64,000 nucleotides of DNA from Clostridium yunnanense (GCF_016595795.1 NZ_JAENHN010000046.1:92425-156424), one strand, 5' to 3'. Positions 1 to 8,209 are shown, counted from the stretch's first letter. Numbers and translations are program-made. Notes: generated by a model from the sequence alone, not told the origin.

Positions 1-34
1 CCATAATAACTGGGTAAATTTTTGATTTATTCAT
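1..34 (-). CDS. Start of an unidentified gene cut by the left edge
   Basis: Only the first eleven codons are inside the window. On the reverse strand a strong ribosome binding site (gggggag, bases 40-46) stands five bases before an ATG at 34 and the frame reads MNKSKIYPVIM before leaving the window. A lysine-containing start followed by hydrophobic residues could open a signal peptide or membrane segment, but the function cannot be told. Confidence 0.5.
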   Translation of the reverse strand, partial: MNKSKIYPVIM

Positions 35-211
35 GCATACTCCCCCACAATTCATTTACTTCTCAAGCCTAAGGATTTATTATATTTATTGTATTTCCAT
101 TATACTCCAGATCATAAATAATTGAATATAAAATAGCAGAAATACTTGGAGTATTCCTGCCGTTCTAACACAATTAGAGTAGTCCGTAATATTGTATAAC
201 ATATACAGCTG

Positions 212-344
212 TTATGCTATTTTTGTCATCCATTCCCCACACTCCCAAACCTCCCTCACAACATAACTATAAAATTCCGTTTCATAGCACACTAAAATTA
301 TGTTGTCCCATATTCCTTTACTTTTCTTTATCTTTATTATATCT
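212..344 (-). pseudogene. Relic of the 3' end of an ABC-F ATPase gene
   Basis: The reverse strand encodes about 40 codons ending ...NIILVCYETEFYSYVV and EVWECGEWMTKIA then a stop. This aligns codon by codon with the C-terminus of the intact ABC-F protein at 3147-4700 (IIIVCHEPEFYSDIV, EVWDCEEWATKIV). The switch-histidine of the second ATPase domain is Tyr in the relic. No start or upstream domain remains, and the relic begins where the MFS gene ends, so it is a decayed fragment of a second ABC-F copy and not a gene. Confidence 0.8.
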
Positions 345-353
345 ATACCTTTA

Positions 354-1649
354 TTAATTATTTTCCAACTGCCATATATACCTATTTTTTCGGAAGATAA
401 GACATGTCAACATCCCTACAATACCAAGGATAAAAAACAAAAATGCCGCACCTGACCCTTTTCCCATTCCGAATATCACTGCGAATACCCCACTTGGCTT
501 TTGCAGTGCCATAAATGGTTCAAATACTTTATCAACTAAGAACCCACCCAAGAAATATCCAATGGGGATTGTAAAAAACTGCAAGGTATTCCTTGCAGAG
601 TAAACTCTCCCCTGCATCTCTATCGGAATGTAATTTCTAAATAATACATCCATATTAGAGCTCATAATAGGAATAGCAATCCATCCTAAAACTGCACCTA
701 CACATAATACTGGTATTGATTTTCCAAAGGCTAAAAAGAAGTTTTCAGTGCTCATTGAAAGTAGTAACGCATTGCAAATCATTCGAACACGACTTTTAGG
801 CGTTGGAAGAATAGAAGCAAAAATGCTGCCTACCAGCATAGCAATTCCAGTAACAGTATTAATAATTCCAAGAGCTACCTCTCCATCTCCCTCTCTAGAT
901 AAAAGCATAGCTGGTAAAGTGGCATTGAACATCGAAGCAGTAAAATTTATAGCGGCCAAAAACAGAATCAAATCCAGAATTCCACGGTTATGCTTCAAGA
1001 AGAGCAATCCATTTTTTGCTGACTTAAGCACTGATTCTTTCTCCATATTTTCATGCTGCACCTTTGGTATTTTTACAAAACATAATAGAGAAATAAAAGC
1101 AACTGCAAAGGTTAATAAATCAAATACTATAATCATATCCATGCTGATTAGGGTTAAAAGGGCCGTTGCCATAATTGGAGTCATTATATTTATAAGAGAA
1201 TTAGAAAAGGATCGCATTCCACTGACCTTTTGGTAGTGCTTTTTTTGTGTAAGAATACTAATAGTTACATCTGCCGCTGGTTGCTGAATTGTATTCATAA
1301 GTCCATTTAATGCATTTAGACAGTAAAGATGCCATATCTCCAGCCTACCAGTTTTCAATAGAATCAATACTACAACAGTACACAAAGCCGCAAAGCTATC
1401 GCTTATAAGTATTGTGATTTTCTTGTTCCACTTATCACTTAGAGCACCTGCAAATATACTCATAACTACATAGGGCAAATAGGTGCAGACAGAAAGTAGC
1501 GCAGTTATAAGTGCAGAGCCATGTTGCTGATAAGACCATATGATTAAGGCAAAATTGGTCATAGAACTACCTAAGGAGGAAAGTGCTTGCGTAAGCCATA
1601 AAATTAAAAAGCTTCGAAGCTCTATGATAGAAGTTTTAAAGGATTCCAT
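354..1649 (-). CDS. MFS drug efflux transporter (MefA/EntS-like)
   Basis: A 431-residue integral membrane protein with about twelve hydrophobic segments, the usual size for the major facilitator superfamily. The loop after the second segment carries the family-type motif GALSDKWNKK (about residues 69-78). The N-terminal sequence resembles the macrolide-efflux/enterobactin-exporter branch, whose members expel small hydrophobic compounds using the proton gradient. The start is set by aaggagct upstream of ATG at 1649. It is transcribed alone; no clear terminator follows, only the ABC-F relic. Substrate unknown; drug export is inferred from the family. Confidence 0.85.
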   Translation of the reverse strand: MESFKTSIIELRSFLILWLTQALSSLGSSMTNFALIIWSYQQHGSALITALLSVCTYLPYVVMSIFAGALSDKWNKKITILISDSFAALCTVVVLILLKTGRLEIWHLYCLNALNGLMNTIQQPAADVTISILTQKKHYQKVSGMRSFSNSLINIMTPIMATALLTLISMDMIIVFDLLTFAVAFISLLCFVKIPKVQHENMEKESVLKSAKNGLLFLKHNRGILDLILFLAAINFTASMFNATLPAMLLSREGDGEVALGIINTVTGIAMLVGSIFASILPTPKSRVRMICNALLLSMSTENFFLAFGKSIPVLCVGAVLGWIAIPIMSSNMDVLFRNYIPIEMQGRVYSARNTLQFFTIPIGYFLGGFLVDKVFEPFMALQKPSGVFAVIFGMGKGSGAAFLFFILGIVGMLTCLIFRKNRYIWQLENN

Positions 1650-1684
1650 ATTGACCCAGCTCCTTTTTATAGAATTAAATTATA

Positions 1685-1766
1685 AAAACTTAAGTTATGC
1701 TTGTTCAAAAATCTAGTGTTTGAAGGTTCTCAGACATATATTAATAATAGTTAAACTAAAAACTAT
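1685..1766. repeat. PR-B palindromic repeat, degenerate copy 1
   Basis: Shares with the copies at 44732-44814 and 53929-54026 the left core AACTTAAtTTATgCTTGTT and the right core tATtAATAgTAGTT-like arm. It lies in the leader of the MFS gene. The terminal arms seen in the best copy are eroded here. Confidence 0.55.
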
Positions 1767-1845
1767 ATGTCTCCCAGTTCAATGAGTTGAAATATAACTG
1801 TTAAAACAACCCGGTACATCAATATAGTATCATCTGGTGTTAATA

Positions 1846-1950
1846 GGTCCAAGGTCGCAGATACTTCTGTAGTAAATATGCTCATATGAAATAGAAAAAG
1901 GCATATTCTCCACAGAACTAACTGTGAAAAATACGCCTCATCTATCATCC
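1846..1950 (-). repeat. 105-bp terminator-bearing repeat, copy 1
   Basis: Matches 4910-5014 over 105 bp without gaps with 8 differences counted by eye (about 92 percent identical). On the minus strand it contains a 17-bp stem (arms 1922-1938 and 1899-1915, 6-nt loop) followed by a T run, as in an intrinsic terminator. A 61-codon open frame across it (1763-1948) has no ribosome binding site and is not a gene. It ends transcription coming from a gene relic at 1975-2122. Confidence 0.75.
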
Positions 1951-1974
1951 TGTTACCTTAAAGAGGTACCCATT

Positions 1975-2122
1975 TTACTTACTGCCGCTACAGGCTTTAA
2001 ATATAGAACCAACTCTACTATTTAAGTCAAAGTAACCTGAATCCATTAGTATTGTCGGCTTAACCTTTAGAGCATTTGGTCTTCCATTATCTAAACACTT
2101 TCTTATCAATCGTAAGAGTACC
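1975..2122 (-). pseudogene. Unidentified coding relic, C-terminal fragment
   Basis: The minus strand is open for about 49 codons and ends with a clean stop; it contains KCLDNGRPNALKVKPTILM followed by DSGYFDLNSRVGSIFK. The residue pattern and codon use look like real protein. There is no start or ribosome binding site, and the upstream side runs straight into the end of the small membrane protein gene. I read it as the tail of a lost gene whose terminator survives at 1899-1938. I do not recognise the family. Confidence 0.55.
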
Positions 2123-2123
2123 C

Positions 2124-2345
2124 TTATTTCTTTCCATTATCAAAGAAAGATTCTGTTATATGAAATAACCAAAGACTAATTAAAATCAAAATAATTGAAA
2201 TAACTATGACTATTATATTTGAAAGTCCAAATATCCCAAGTTTATATCCATGTCCAAGAATGCCTGGAATTATTCCTCTTATAAGATGTTGTGCTGGTAC
2301 AACTAATAGTATCATTGCTAAAATTCTTAAAACCACTTTCATCAT
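2124..2345 (-). CDS. Small membrane protein in an operon with TetR
   Basis: A 73-residue protein with two long hydrophobic stretches (about residues 4-25 and 42-62) and a short charged tail, so most likely a two-pass inner membrane protein. It has a strong ribosome binding site (taggaggaata) and starts 12 bp after the TetR gene, so the two are co-transcribed from the promoter at about 2940-2990. Small membrane proteins paired with a TetR repressor are often part of a stress or efflux response, but nothing in the sequence shows a specific role. Confidence 0.7.
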   Translation of the reverse strand: MMKVVLRILAMILLVVPAQHLIRGIIPGILGHGYKLGIFGLSNIIVIVISIILILISLWLFHITESFFDNGKK

Positions 2346-2357
2346 TATTCCTCCTAT

Positions 2358-2930
2358 TTATCTTAATACTGTAGCAGATTCAAAAATACTTTTTACCTCT
2401 TCCACTGCTTCATCTACATCTTTGATTTCATCTTTTGCAATTGCAAGACTTACAGAATCAATAATACTTCTAACACATCTTGCCATAATTTCTCGTGAAA
2501 AATCTCTATAACTTTTTTCAATTTCTTGCCCATATTTAAATATTTCAATTAAAGGTTGATATATACTATCATCTTCTCCATTAAACAACGCTTTTCCATC
2601 CTCAGTGCGGCTATTTAAAATAATATCTACTATTGCTATTGTTTCCTTCTTTTTTTTCCTTGCAAAATATAAACATGATTCAATATAACTATTCAATGTA
2701 TCCATTGAGTTTTTATCAACTCGTATATGCTGCTCCATATACATAGCTGCTTCCTCATAATAATTTGCTACTGCAGATTGTAATAATAAATCTTTTGTCG
2801 GAAAATGATAAGTTATAACACCTTTACTTACATTGAGTTTATTTGCAACCTTTCCAACGGAAAAATTTGCAAATCCCAATTCCATAATTAATTCAACTAC
2901 TGCATCTACAATTTGTTCTTTTTTACCCAC
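2358..2930 (-). CDS. TetR-family transcriptional repressor
   Basis: 190 residues, standard TetR length. The N-terminal 50 residues form the helix-turn-helix with the recognition segment VSKGVITYHFPTKDLLL; the rest is the helical ligand/dimer domain. It starts with GTG at 2930 behind ggag. Two palindromes just upstream (2946-2985) are its likely operators, so the gene and the downstream membrane protein are probably autoregulated. The inducing ligand is unknown. Confidence 0.9.
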   Translation of the reverse strand: MGKKEQIVDAVVELIMELGFANFSVGKVANKLNVSKGVITYHFPTKDLLLQSAVANYYEEAAMYMEQHIRVDKNSMDTLNSYIESCLYFARKKKKETIAIVDIILNSRTEDGKALFNGEDDSIYQPLIEIFKYGQEIEKSYRDFSREIMARCVRSIIDSVSLAIAKDEIKDVDEAVEEVKSIFESATVLR

Positions 2931-2945
2931 TTCTTCGTCTCCTTA

Positions 2946-2985
2946 TTAGTACTATCGTACTAATATATTAGCACGAACGTACTAA
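2946..2985. promoter_or_regulatory. Two tandem TetR operators
   Basis: TTAGTAC-tatc-GTACTAA at 2946-2963 is a perfect 7-bp inverted repeat. TTAGCAC-gaac-GTACTAA at 2968-2985 is the same site with one changed base. The centres are 22 bp apart, about two helical turns, on one DNA face. They lie 16-55 bp upstream of the TetR start, where bound protein would block transcription. Confidence 0.75.
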
Positions 2986-3074
2986 TCAATCAATACTATA
3001 AGTATATTAAAAATAGAAATTCACTGAAATATCTAGATTTAGCTATCTTAAGTACTTCATCATCTCCTATACAT

Positions 3075-3104
3075 AAAAAAACAGCAGTTACACAATAACT
3101 GCTG
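3075..3104 (-). terminator. Intrinsic terminator of the ABC-F gene
   Basis: CAGCAGTTA (3082-3090) and TAACTGCTG (3096-3104) form a perfect 9-bp stem with a 5-nt loop, followed on the minus strand by a run of T. It lies 43 bp past the ABC-F stop codon. Confidence 0.8.
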
Positions 3105-3146
3105 CTCCTATTCTAATTATAATATTGTTATAGCCAATATAATCTT

Positions 3147-4700
3147 TTATACAATTTTTGTGGCCCACTCCTCACAATCCCAAACCTCCGTCACAATATC
3201 ACTATAAAACTCCGGCTCATGGCATACTATAATTATGCTACCCTCATATTCTTTTAAGGAGCGTTTAAGTTCCTCCTTAGCATGAAGATCCAAATGATTT
3301 GTAGGCTCATCTAAAACCAAAATATTAGAAGGCTTATTGATTAGCTTACATAATCTTACTTTAGCCTGTTCTCCTCCGCTTAATATATTAAAGGGACTTT
3401 CTATGTGCTGCCAGGTTAATCCGCACCTAGCAAGGCTTTTCCTTACTTCAGTGATGGTAAAGTCCGGGAATACATTCCACACATCGTGTAAAACTGGAGT
3501 AGTATTATCCTCCGTGAGCTCCTGCTCAAAATACCCTATCTTCGTGTATTCACTTAAAGCTATTTCTCCATCTATAGGTTTTAGAAGTCCAAGTAAACTT
3601 TTTAGAAGAGTTGTTTTTCCTAAACCGTTGGCTCCAGTTATTGCTATCTTCTGCCCTCTCTCCATCTTTAAATTAAGAGGCTTACTTAAAGGCTTGTCGT
3701 AGCCAATAGCTAATCCTTTAGTCTCAAAAATTATCTTTTCAGGCATTTCTACAGTTTTAAAATTGAAATATGGCTTTTTAATATCCTTTTTTATCTCTAT
3801 TCTTTCAATTTTATTGAGCTTTTTTTCTCTGGCTTTAGCTTGCCTTGCTGTTGCAGTTCTCACCTTGTTTTTTCTTATATATTCCTCAAGCTTTTCAATT
3901 TCCTTTTGCTGCTCCTTATACTCTATTATTCTCTGTTGTTTTCTTATGTCATAAAGCCTAAGAAAGTAATCATAGTTTCCTTCATATCTTGTAAGCTCCT
4001 TGTGCTCAAGATGATAAACCACATTAACCACTCTGTTTAAAAAACTATTGTCATGGGATATCACTATAAAAGCACCTTTATAATCTATCAAGTATCCTTT
4101 AAGCCACTCTATATGCTCTTCATCCAGATGGTTAGTTGGTTCATCTAAAAGTAAAATATCTGGCTTTTCTAAAAGCAGTTTTGCAAGTAGAATCTTAGTT
4201 CTCTGCCCTCCACTTAGAGCTGATACCTCTTTCTCTAAAAGCTCCTTAAAGCCAAGTCCCGCTGCCGTTGCCTGTATTTTTGAGTTAATGCTGTAAAAAT
4301 CATTTTTATCTAAGGCTTCTTGAATTGTTGCTATTTTGCTTAAAGCTTGATTCATTTCCTCTGTATCCATATTGCCAAGCTTATTATATAAATCATTAAT
4401 ATTATCTTCCATATCATATAGCTTTACAAAGGCTTCCTTCAAAAAATCTATGGCAGTAATTCCTTCTTTTAAATCCACAAGCTGATCCATATATCCTATG
4501 GTATACTTTCTATTCCACTGAATAGTGCCTCCATCAGGCAATATTTGATTTGTAATAAGCTTCATAAAGGTTGATTTACCTTCTCCATTAGCACCAATAA
4601 GACCAACATGCTCTCCTTTAAATAATTTAAAGGATGCATTGGCGAACAGTATCCTATCGCCAAAAGAATGGTTCATATTTTCAATTGTTAAAATGCTCAT
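3147..4700 (-). CDS. ABC-F family ATPase (ribosome-associated)
   Basis: 517 residues with two ABC ATPase domains and no membrane segment, the ABC-F layout. Domain 1 has Walker A GANGEGKS (36-43), signature LSGGQ and Walker B ILLLDEP; domain 2 has GANGLGKT, LSGGE and ILVLDEP. Between them is a Lys/Glu-rich linker (about 250-310) of the kind that reaches into the ribosomal E/P site. Family members either help stalled translation or protect ribosomes from antibiotics; sequence alone does not decide which. The ATG at 4700 has a strong site (aaggaggtg). The PR-A repeat lies 34 bp upstream in the leader. Confidence 0.88.
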   Translation of the reverse strand: MSILTIENMNHSFGDRILFANASFKLFKGEHVGLIGANGEGKSTFMKLITNQILPDGGTIQWNRKYTIGYMDQLVDLKEGITAIDFLKEAFVKLYDMEDNINDLYNKLGNMDTEEMNQALSKIATIQEALDKNDFYSINSKIQATAAGLGFKELLEKEVSALSGGQRTKILLAKLLLEKPDILLLDEPTNHLDEEHIEWLKGYLIDYKGAFIVISHDNSFLNRVVNVVYHLEHKELTRYEGNYDYFLRLYDIRKQQRIIEYKEQQKEIEKLEEYIRKNKVRTATARQAKAREKKLNKIERIEIKKDIKKPYFNFKTVEMPEKIIFETKGLAIGYDKPLSKPLNLKMERGQKIAITGANGLGKTTLLKSLLGLLKPIDGEIALSEYTKIGYFEQELTEDNTTPVLHDVWNVFPDFTITEVRKSLARCGLTWQHIESPFNILSGGEQAKVRLCKLINKPSNILVLDEPTNHLDLHAKEELKRSLKEYEGSIIIVCHEPEFYSDIVTEVWDCEEWATKIV

Positions 4701-4733
4701 ATGTCTGCACCTCCTTGCACTGTCATAAGATAA

Positions 4734-4830
4734 AGCTGTACCAGTTCAATGCCAAATCTATTTTTAAAACTCTAGCGGGGTTTGGCGAGAGAATTTAAAA
4801 ATAATAAGTTTTACTACGAAGTGGTACATC
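4734..4830 (+). repeat. PR-A palindromic repeat, 97 bp
   Basis: Imperfect palindrome with outer arms GTACCAGTTC and GAAGTGGTAC and inner arms ATTTTTAAAACTCT and AGAGAATTTAAAAAT. The same 97-bp form recurs at 26607, 31949 and 39089. A partial second right half follows at 4850-4883. It sits 34 bp upstream of the ABC-F start. Confidence 0.85.
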
Positions 4831-4909
4831 AATATATAAATATTGCAGTTCCACTCTATAAATACTAAAACGAAGTGGTACACTTTTATACTATCACCGG
4901 TGGCTCAGT

Positions 4910-5014
4910 GGTCCAAGGTCGCAGACATTTCTGTAATAAACATGCTCATATGAAATAACAAAAGGCATATTCCCCACAGAGCTAACTGTGAAAAATACGC
5001 CTCATCTATCATCC
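4910..5014 (-). repeat. 105-bp terminator-bearing repeat, copy 2
   Basis: Second copy of the repeat at 1846-1950. The minus-strand stem (arms 4986-5002 and 4963-4979) is 17 bp long with several G-U pairs and a following T run. It begins at the stop codon of the CD3324-like gene and serves as its terminator. A difference in the 3' arm relative to copy 1 exchanges U-A for U-G, so pairing is kept. Confidence 0.8.
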
Positions 5015-5284
5015 ATATTTTCTTTTATTCCTTATTATTCTTCTAATACTGCTTTCAGTTAGGAAATAATGCTCAGCTAATATCTTAACCGGTACTCCAG
5101 AGGAATACTTATAAAGAATCTCATTATCTCTATCACTAAGCTGCTTTTTAGTGTCAGTATTTTCTCCCCAAGCCTTTTTGTTTTCGTCTTTTCTAGGGAT
5201 ATAAATATATCCGCCATCAATGTATTTTTGAATTTGTTCTATTATATTGTTTGGTAATATATTTTGTGCTTTCTCATATCTCAT
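5009..5284 (-). CDS. CD3324-family small DNA-binding protein
   Basis: About 91 residues from the ATG at 5284, which has tggagcg eight bases upstream; a longer start at 5305 lacks a site. The middle holds the family-type segment GGYIYIPRK followed by WGENT, and the C-terminus (RDNEILYKYSSGV ... SSIRRIIRNK) looks like a helix-turn-helix of the Mor/resolvase type. CD3324-like proteins are small clostridial putative transcription factors of unknown target. Its terminator is the 105-bp repeat. Confidence 0.7.
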   Translation of the reverse strand: MRYEKAQNILPNNIIEQIQKYIDGGYIYIPRKDENKKAWGENTDTKKQLSDRDNEILYKYSSGVPVKILAEHYFLTESSIRRIIRNKRKYG

Positions 5285-5356
5285 AATCTTCGCTCCAATC
5301 AACATTTAGTTTCTAAATGAAGATGCAACGCTTTATAAAATATGAAAAACTAATCT

Positions 5357-5470
5357 TTATTTATTGGCTCCAAGCAAAAGTTTTTCATATCCTACAAGCT
5401 TTGCATGGAGCTTACTACTATTGTTAAAAGCATCATGATTCACTTCCTTTTTATCCCATGATAAACTATT
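5357..5470 (-). pseudogene. Unidentified coding relic
   Basis: A minus-strand frame of 37 codons bounded by stops reads NSLSWDKKEVNHDAF then NNSSKLHAKLVGYEKLLLGA. The composition is protein-like and a weak site precedes an internal GTG, so it is either the tail of a lost gene or a 28-residue peptide. I do not recognise it. Confidence 0.35.
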
Positions 5471-5604
5471 TTAAGGTCACTTGTCAATTTCATTGATGCC
5501 ATTGTAATACCTATCTTAAAGTCATATGAAACATTGTATCCTCATATTCTTTATTCATTTTAGTATAGAAAAATATATGAATAAATGTGCATAAACATCT
5601 AAAA

Positions 5605-6405
5605 TCACCTCAATAGCTCAATAACTTTAATATTAGGATTTCTATATCTCTTTCTTTTGATAGTTTTATTTCTCCATTGAATTGCTTGTTTTGGACAATA
5701 CTGTATACAAGCAGTACATTGCTCACAACTATGCTTCCAGGTTGGCTTGTCAGCATTAAATTGTATATTATTTACTGGACAAATTCTCTCACATAACCTA
5801 CAGCTATTGCAGTTATCCGTAACCCAAAAATCTTTATCTCTTGAATGAAGATTTTCCATTATCTTATCTGTTGTATTAATAAAAATTCTATCAATTGCTG
5901 TATCAAATATTAGTTTACTCCTTTCACATTTTTGGTCTCTTCTTTCATTTATTATATGCACTATCTCCTTTATTTTTCTGTTCTCTGTTTTAAAAAGTTT
6001 GTTTTGTTTTTTCATAGAGCTAGCTCCATAAGAGAAAATATTGTTTGCAGGCATATGAATTAAAAAACCAGAATTTAATGTTATTCCTTTGCTTTGCAGC
6101 ATTTTTCTCAGCTTAATTAATACCTCTGAAGGAGATCCTCCATGCGTTACTATAGCAAAAACATAAGTATCTTTATTAACCTCCAGTTTTTCTAAAACTC
6201 TTTCTAAGATTAAGGGTAACCGTGCATAAACTACTGGAAAAACTATTCCAAGGTTTTCCCCTTCAAATCTAATCTTTTCTTCCCTCATAATTGATGATAT
6301 TTTGCACAAGCTAAAGTTACTTAATTCACTATTTATATCTTTAGCTACTTGTAAACTGTTACCTGTACCTGAATAATATAGTATTGTATCCTTATTTATT
6401 ACCAT
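5605..6405 (-). CDS. EFR1-family ferredoxin/flavodoxin-like protein
   Basis: 266 residues from ATG at 6405 (aaaggagag six bases upstream). The N-terminus has a flavodoxin-type phosphate loop, YYSGTGNS. The C-terminal 80 residues carry two CxxCxxCxxxCP clusters (CNSCRLCERICP and CEQCTACIQYCP), which bind two 4Fe-4S clusters. This is the layout of EFR1 proteins, cytoplasmic electron carriers presumed to couple FMN and iron-sulfur chemistry. A MerR gene lies just upstream on the same strand, so expression is probably stress- or ligand-controlled. The redox partner is unknown. Confidence 0.85.
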   Translation of the reverse strand: MVINKDTILYYSGTGNSLQVAKDINSELSNFSLCKISSIMREEKIRFEGENLGIVFPVVYARLPLILERVLEKLEVNKDTYVFAIVTHGGSPSEVLIKLRKMLQSKGITLNSGFLIHMPANNIFSYGASSMKKQNKLFKTENRKIKEIVHIINERRDQKCERSKLIFDTAIDRIFINTTDKIMENLHSRDKDFWVTDNCNSCRLCERICPVNNIQFNADKPTWKHSCEQCTACIQYCPKQAIQWRNKTIKRKRYRNPNIKVIELLR

Positions 6406-6518
6406 AAAAAACTCTCCTTTTATTAATATTATTAAATGATTGTTATTCATCTTTATAAAGTTAATATCTAGTTCTCTAATGGCATTATAGACCAAGTACT
6501 ATGGTACACAGTCAAGGC

Positions 6519-6917
6519 TTATTTTTCATGATAAATTTCTATTCCATTGCAAATTTCTAAATTAGTAGTTAATATAGTTTTCTGCACCTTTTCAAGTAAG
6601 TTCTTAGTTTCTTCTAATTCATCCATTTTTACTTTTATTTCTTTTATCTTGCTTTCAACAATTATTTTGATATCCTCAATACTATTATGTAATATTTCAT
6701 CATGTAGCAATACACTTATTTCTTTCAAAGTGAAGCCCAAATTTTTAGCAATGAGAATAAATTTAATGGTTTCTATATCTTTGTTTGAATACACTCTATA
6801 CCCACTGTCATCTTTTTTAGGCTGAGAAATAAGTCCAATCTTTTCGTAATACCTTATTGTTTCTTTATTAATATTTAGCTCCTTTACCAACTGTCCAATA
6901 CTGTAAGTTTCCTCCAT
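6519..6917 (-). CDS. MerR-family transcriptional regulator
   Basis: About 132 residues. The N-terminus has the MerR winged helix (YSIGQLVKELNINKETIRYY, then EKIGL), followed by a long dimerisation helix. Only one Cys (in EICNG) lies near the C-terminus, so a metal-thiolate sensor is not clearly indicated. The chosen ATG at 6917 lies seven bases after agggag; upstream starts have no suitable spacing. A conserved 21-bp extended -10 promoter motif lies at 6964-6984. The EFR1 gene 113 bp downstream is the likely target or operon partner. Confidence 0.8.
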   Translation of the reverse strand: MEETYSIGQLVKELNINKETIRYYEKIGLISQPKKDDSGYRVYSNKDIETIKFILIAKNLGFTLKEISVLLHDEILHNSIEDIKIIVESKIKEIKVKMDELEETKNLLEKVQKTILTTNLEICNGIEIYHEK

Positions 6918-6963
6918 ATACATCTCCCTAATCTCAACTAAGTACGAACCTATTCTTATTTTC

Positions 6964-6984
6964 AATTATAGCATGTTTTGTAAA
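6964..6984 (-). promoter_or_regulatory. Extended -10 promoter motif, copy 1
   Basis: The minus strand reads TTTACAAAACATGCTATAAT, a TGn-TATAAT extended -10 with an upstream TTTACAAAA block. Near-identical blocks precede three other minus-strand units (9033, 9714, 17516). Confidence 0.6.
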
Positions 6985-7113
6985 CTCCATATTGAACCTG
7001 ATAAAAAATATGACAAGCAGCTATAGACTATTATTTTCTTTATAAACATATTAAAAATAATCGTCATAATATAGCTTCACCATACTAATTTGGATATAAT
7101 ATTAGTAAGACAC

Positions 7114-8079
7114 ATGTCAAAACCTAAGGAGATAATATTGAGAAAAGATTTAAATAACATACATGATAAAATCTATAAAGATTTATACTCTAACAAGGAA
7201 GTCTTTATAGACCTGGTAAAGGAAATGCTTAAAGCACCTTGGGCAAAGGATTTAACCCCTGATAAATTAAAGTTAGTCAATAAATCCTATATATCCTCAG
7301 ATTACGATGAAAAAGAATCTGATATTGTTTATGAAGGAACAATAGGTGATAAAAAAGTAATTTTTTATGTATTATTAGAATTTCAGTCTAGCTTAGATTA
7401 TAGAATGCCACTTAGATTATTTTTCTATATAAGCGAGATTTTAAGAGAATATGCTAAAAATGAAAATCACAAAGCTTCTGATAAAAGTGTAAAAATTCCT
7501 GCTGTCATTCCCATAGTTCTTTATAACGGTAAAAAGCCTTGGGATGTTACTCAGAGATTTAGAGATATTATTGATGGTAGTGAATTATTTGAAGACAATA
7601 TAATTGATTTTAAATATAGTGTTTTTGATGTAAATAATAAATTTACTAAAGAGCAGCTTATAGAATATAATAATATAACTTCAGCAATATTTTTACTTGA
7701 CCAAAAGATAGATGCTAAGGAGTTTATCGAGAGAATTAAAGCTATAGCATTATTCTTTTCTAACTTAACTGATAAAGAAAGAATGGTATTGAAACATTGG
7801 ATAGAAAATACCATAGAAAAAGATTTAGCAAATACAGCTAAAGAAATATTAGATGCCAATAAAGAGGAGGTGGAGCGTATGGTAGCCAATAATGCATTTT
7901 TATTAAAAGAACTTAAGGAAGAAGCAAAAAAACAAGGTAAGTTAGAAGGTAAGTTAGAAGGTAAAAATGAAGCAAAGATAGAAATAGCCAAAAACTTACT
8001 AGACGTTCTAGATGACGCTACAATCTCAGCTAAAACCGGGCTTTCTTTAGAAGTAATAAAAGCGCTTAGAAAAGCTTAG
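7114..8079 (+). CDS. Rpn-family recombination-promoting nuclease
   Basis: About 321 residues. It has the PD-(D/E)XK-type core of the Rpn family: SDIVYEG, then FYVLLEFQSSLDYRMPLRL with the E-x-Q pair, and the family C-terminus (KLEGKLEGKNEAK ... LLDVLDDATISAKTGLS). Rpn proteins are DNA nucleases that promote RecA-independent recombination and are abundant in genomes with mobile DNA. The first ATG in frame is at 7114; a TTG at 7090 overlaps a -10-like tataat, and no good ribosome binding site is visible, so the start is uncertain. A second, broken Rpn copy lies at 12976-13050. Confidence 0.85.
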   Translation: MSKPKEIILRKDLNNIHDKIYKDLYSNKEVFIDLVKEMLKAPWAKDLTPDKLKLVNKSYISSDYDEKESDIVYEGTIGDKKVIFYVLLEFQSSLDYRMPLRLFFYISEILREYAKNENHKASDKSVKIPAVIPIVLYNGKKPWDVTQRFRDIIDGSELFEDNIIDFKYSVFDVNNKFTKEQLIEYNNITSAIFLLDQKIDAKEFIERIKAIALFFSNLTDKERMVLKHWIENTIEKDLANTAKEILDANKEEVERMVANNAFLLKELKEEAKKQGKLEGKLEGKNEAKIEIAKNLLDVLDDATISAKTGLSLEVIKALRKA

Positions 8080-8107
8080 TATAATAACAATTAATTTTCA
8101 AAAATAA

Positions 8108-8151
8108 ATGTCCATTGATTCTTATAATTTACTATAGGAATCAATGGACAT
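8108..8151 (+). terminator. Terminator after the Rpn gene
   Basis: ATGTCCATTGATTC and GAATCAATGGACAT form a perfect 14-bp stem around a 16-nt loop, followed by a T-rich stretch. It may serve both this gene and the convergent methyltransferase gene. Confidence 0.7.
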
Positions 8152-8209
8152 TCACTGTTTTTAAGCTAGTAGCTTTTAATCATAGGCAATACTCTAAAAC
8201 AGTGAAACA

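Noticed and set aside
748-1236. 162-codon open frame on the plus strand
   Set aside because: Antisense to the MFS gene; no ribosome binding site and no recognisable domain. Similar antisense frames over other genes (for example 3337-3702, 7551-7991, 8115-8549, 38439-38780, 47256-47636) were dropped for the same reason.
1763-1948. 61-codon open frame on the minus strand
   Set aside because: It runs through the 105-bp repeat and its terminator hairpin, has no ribosome binding site, and the second repeat copy does not keep the frame.
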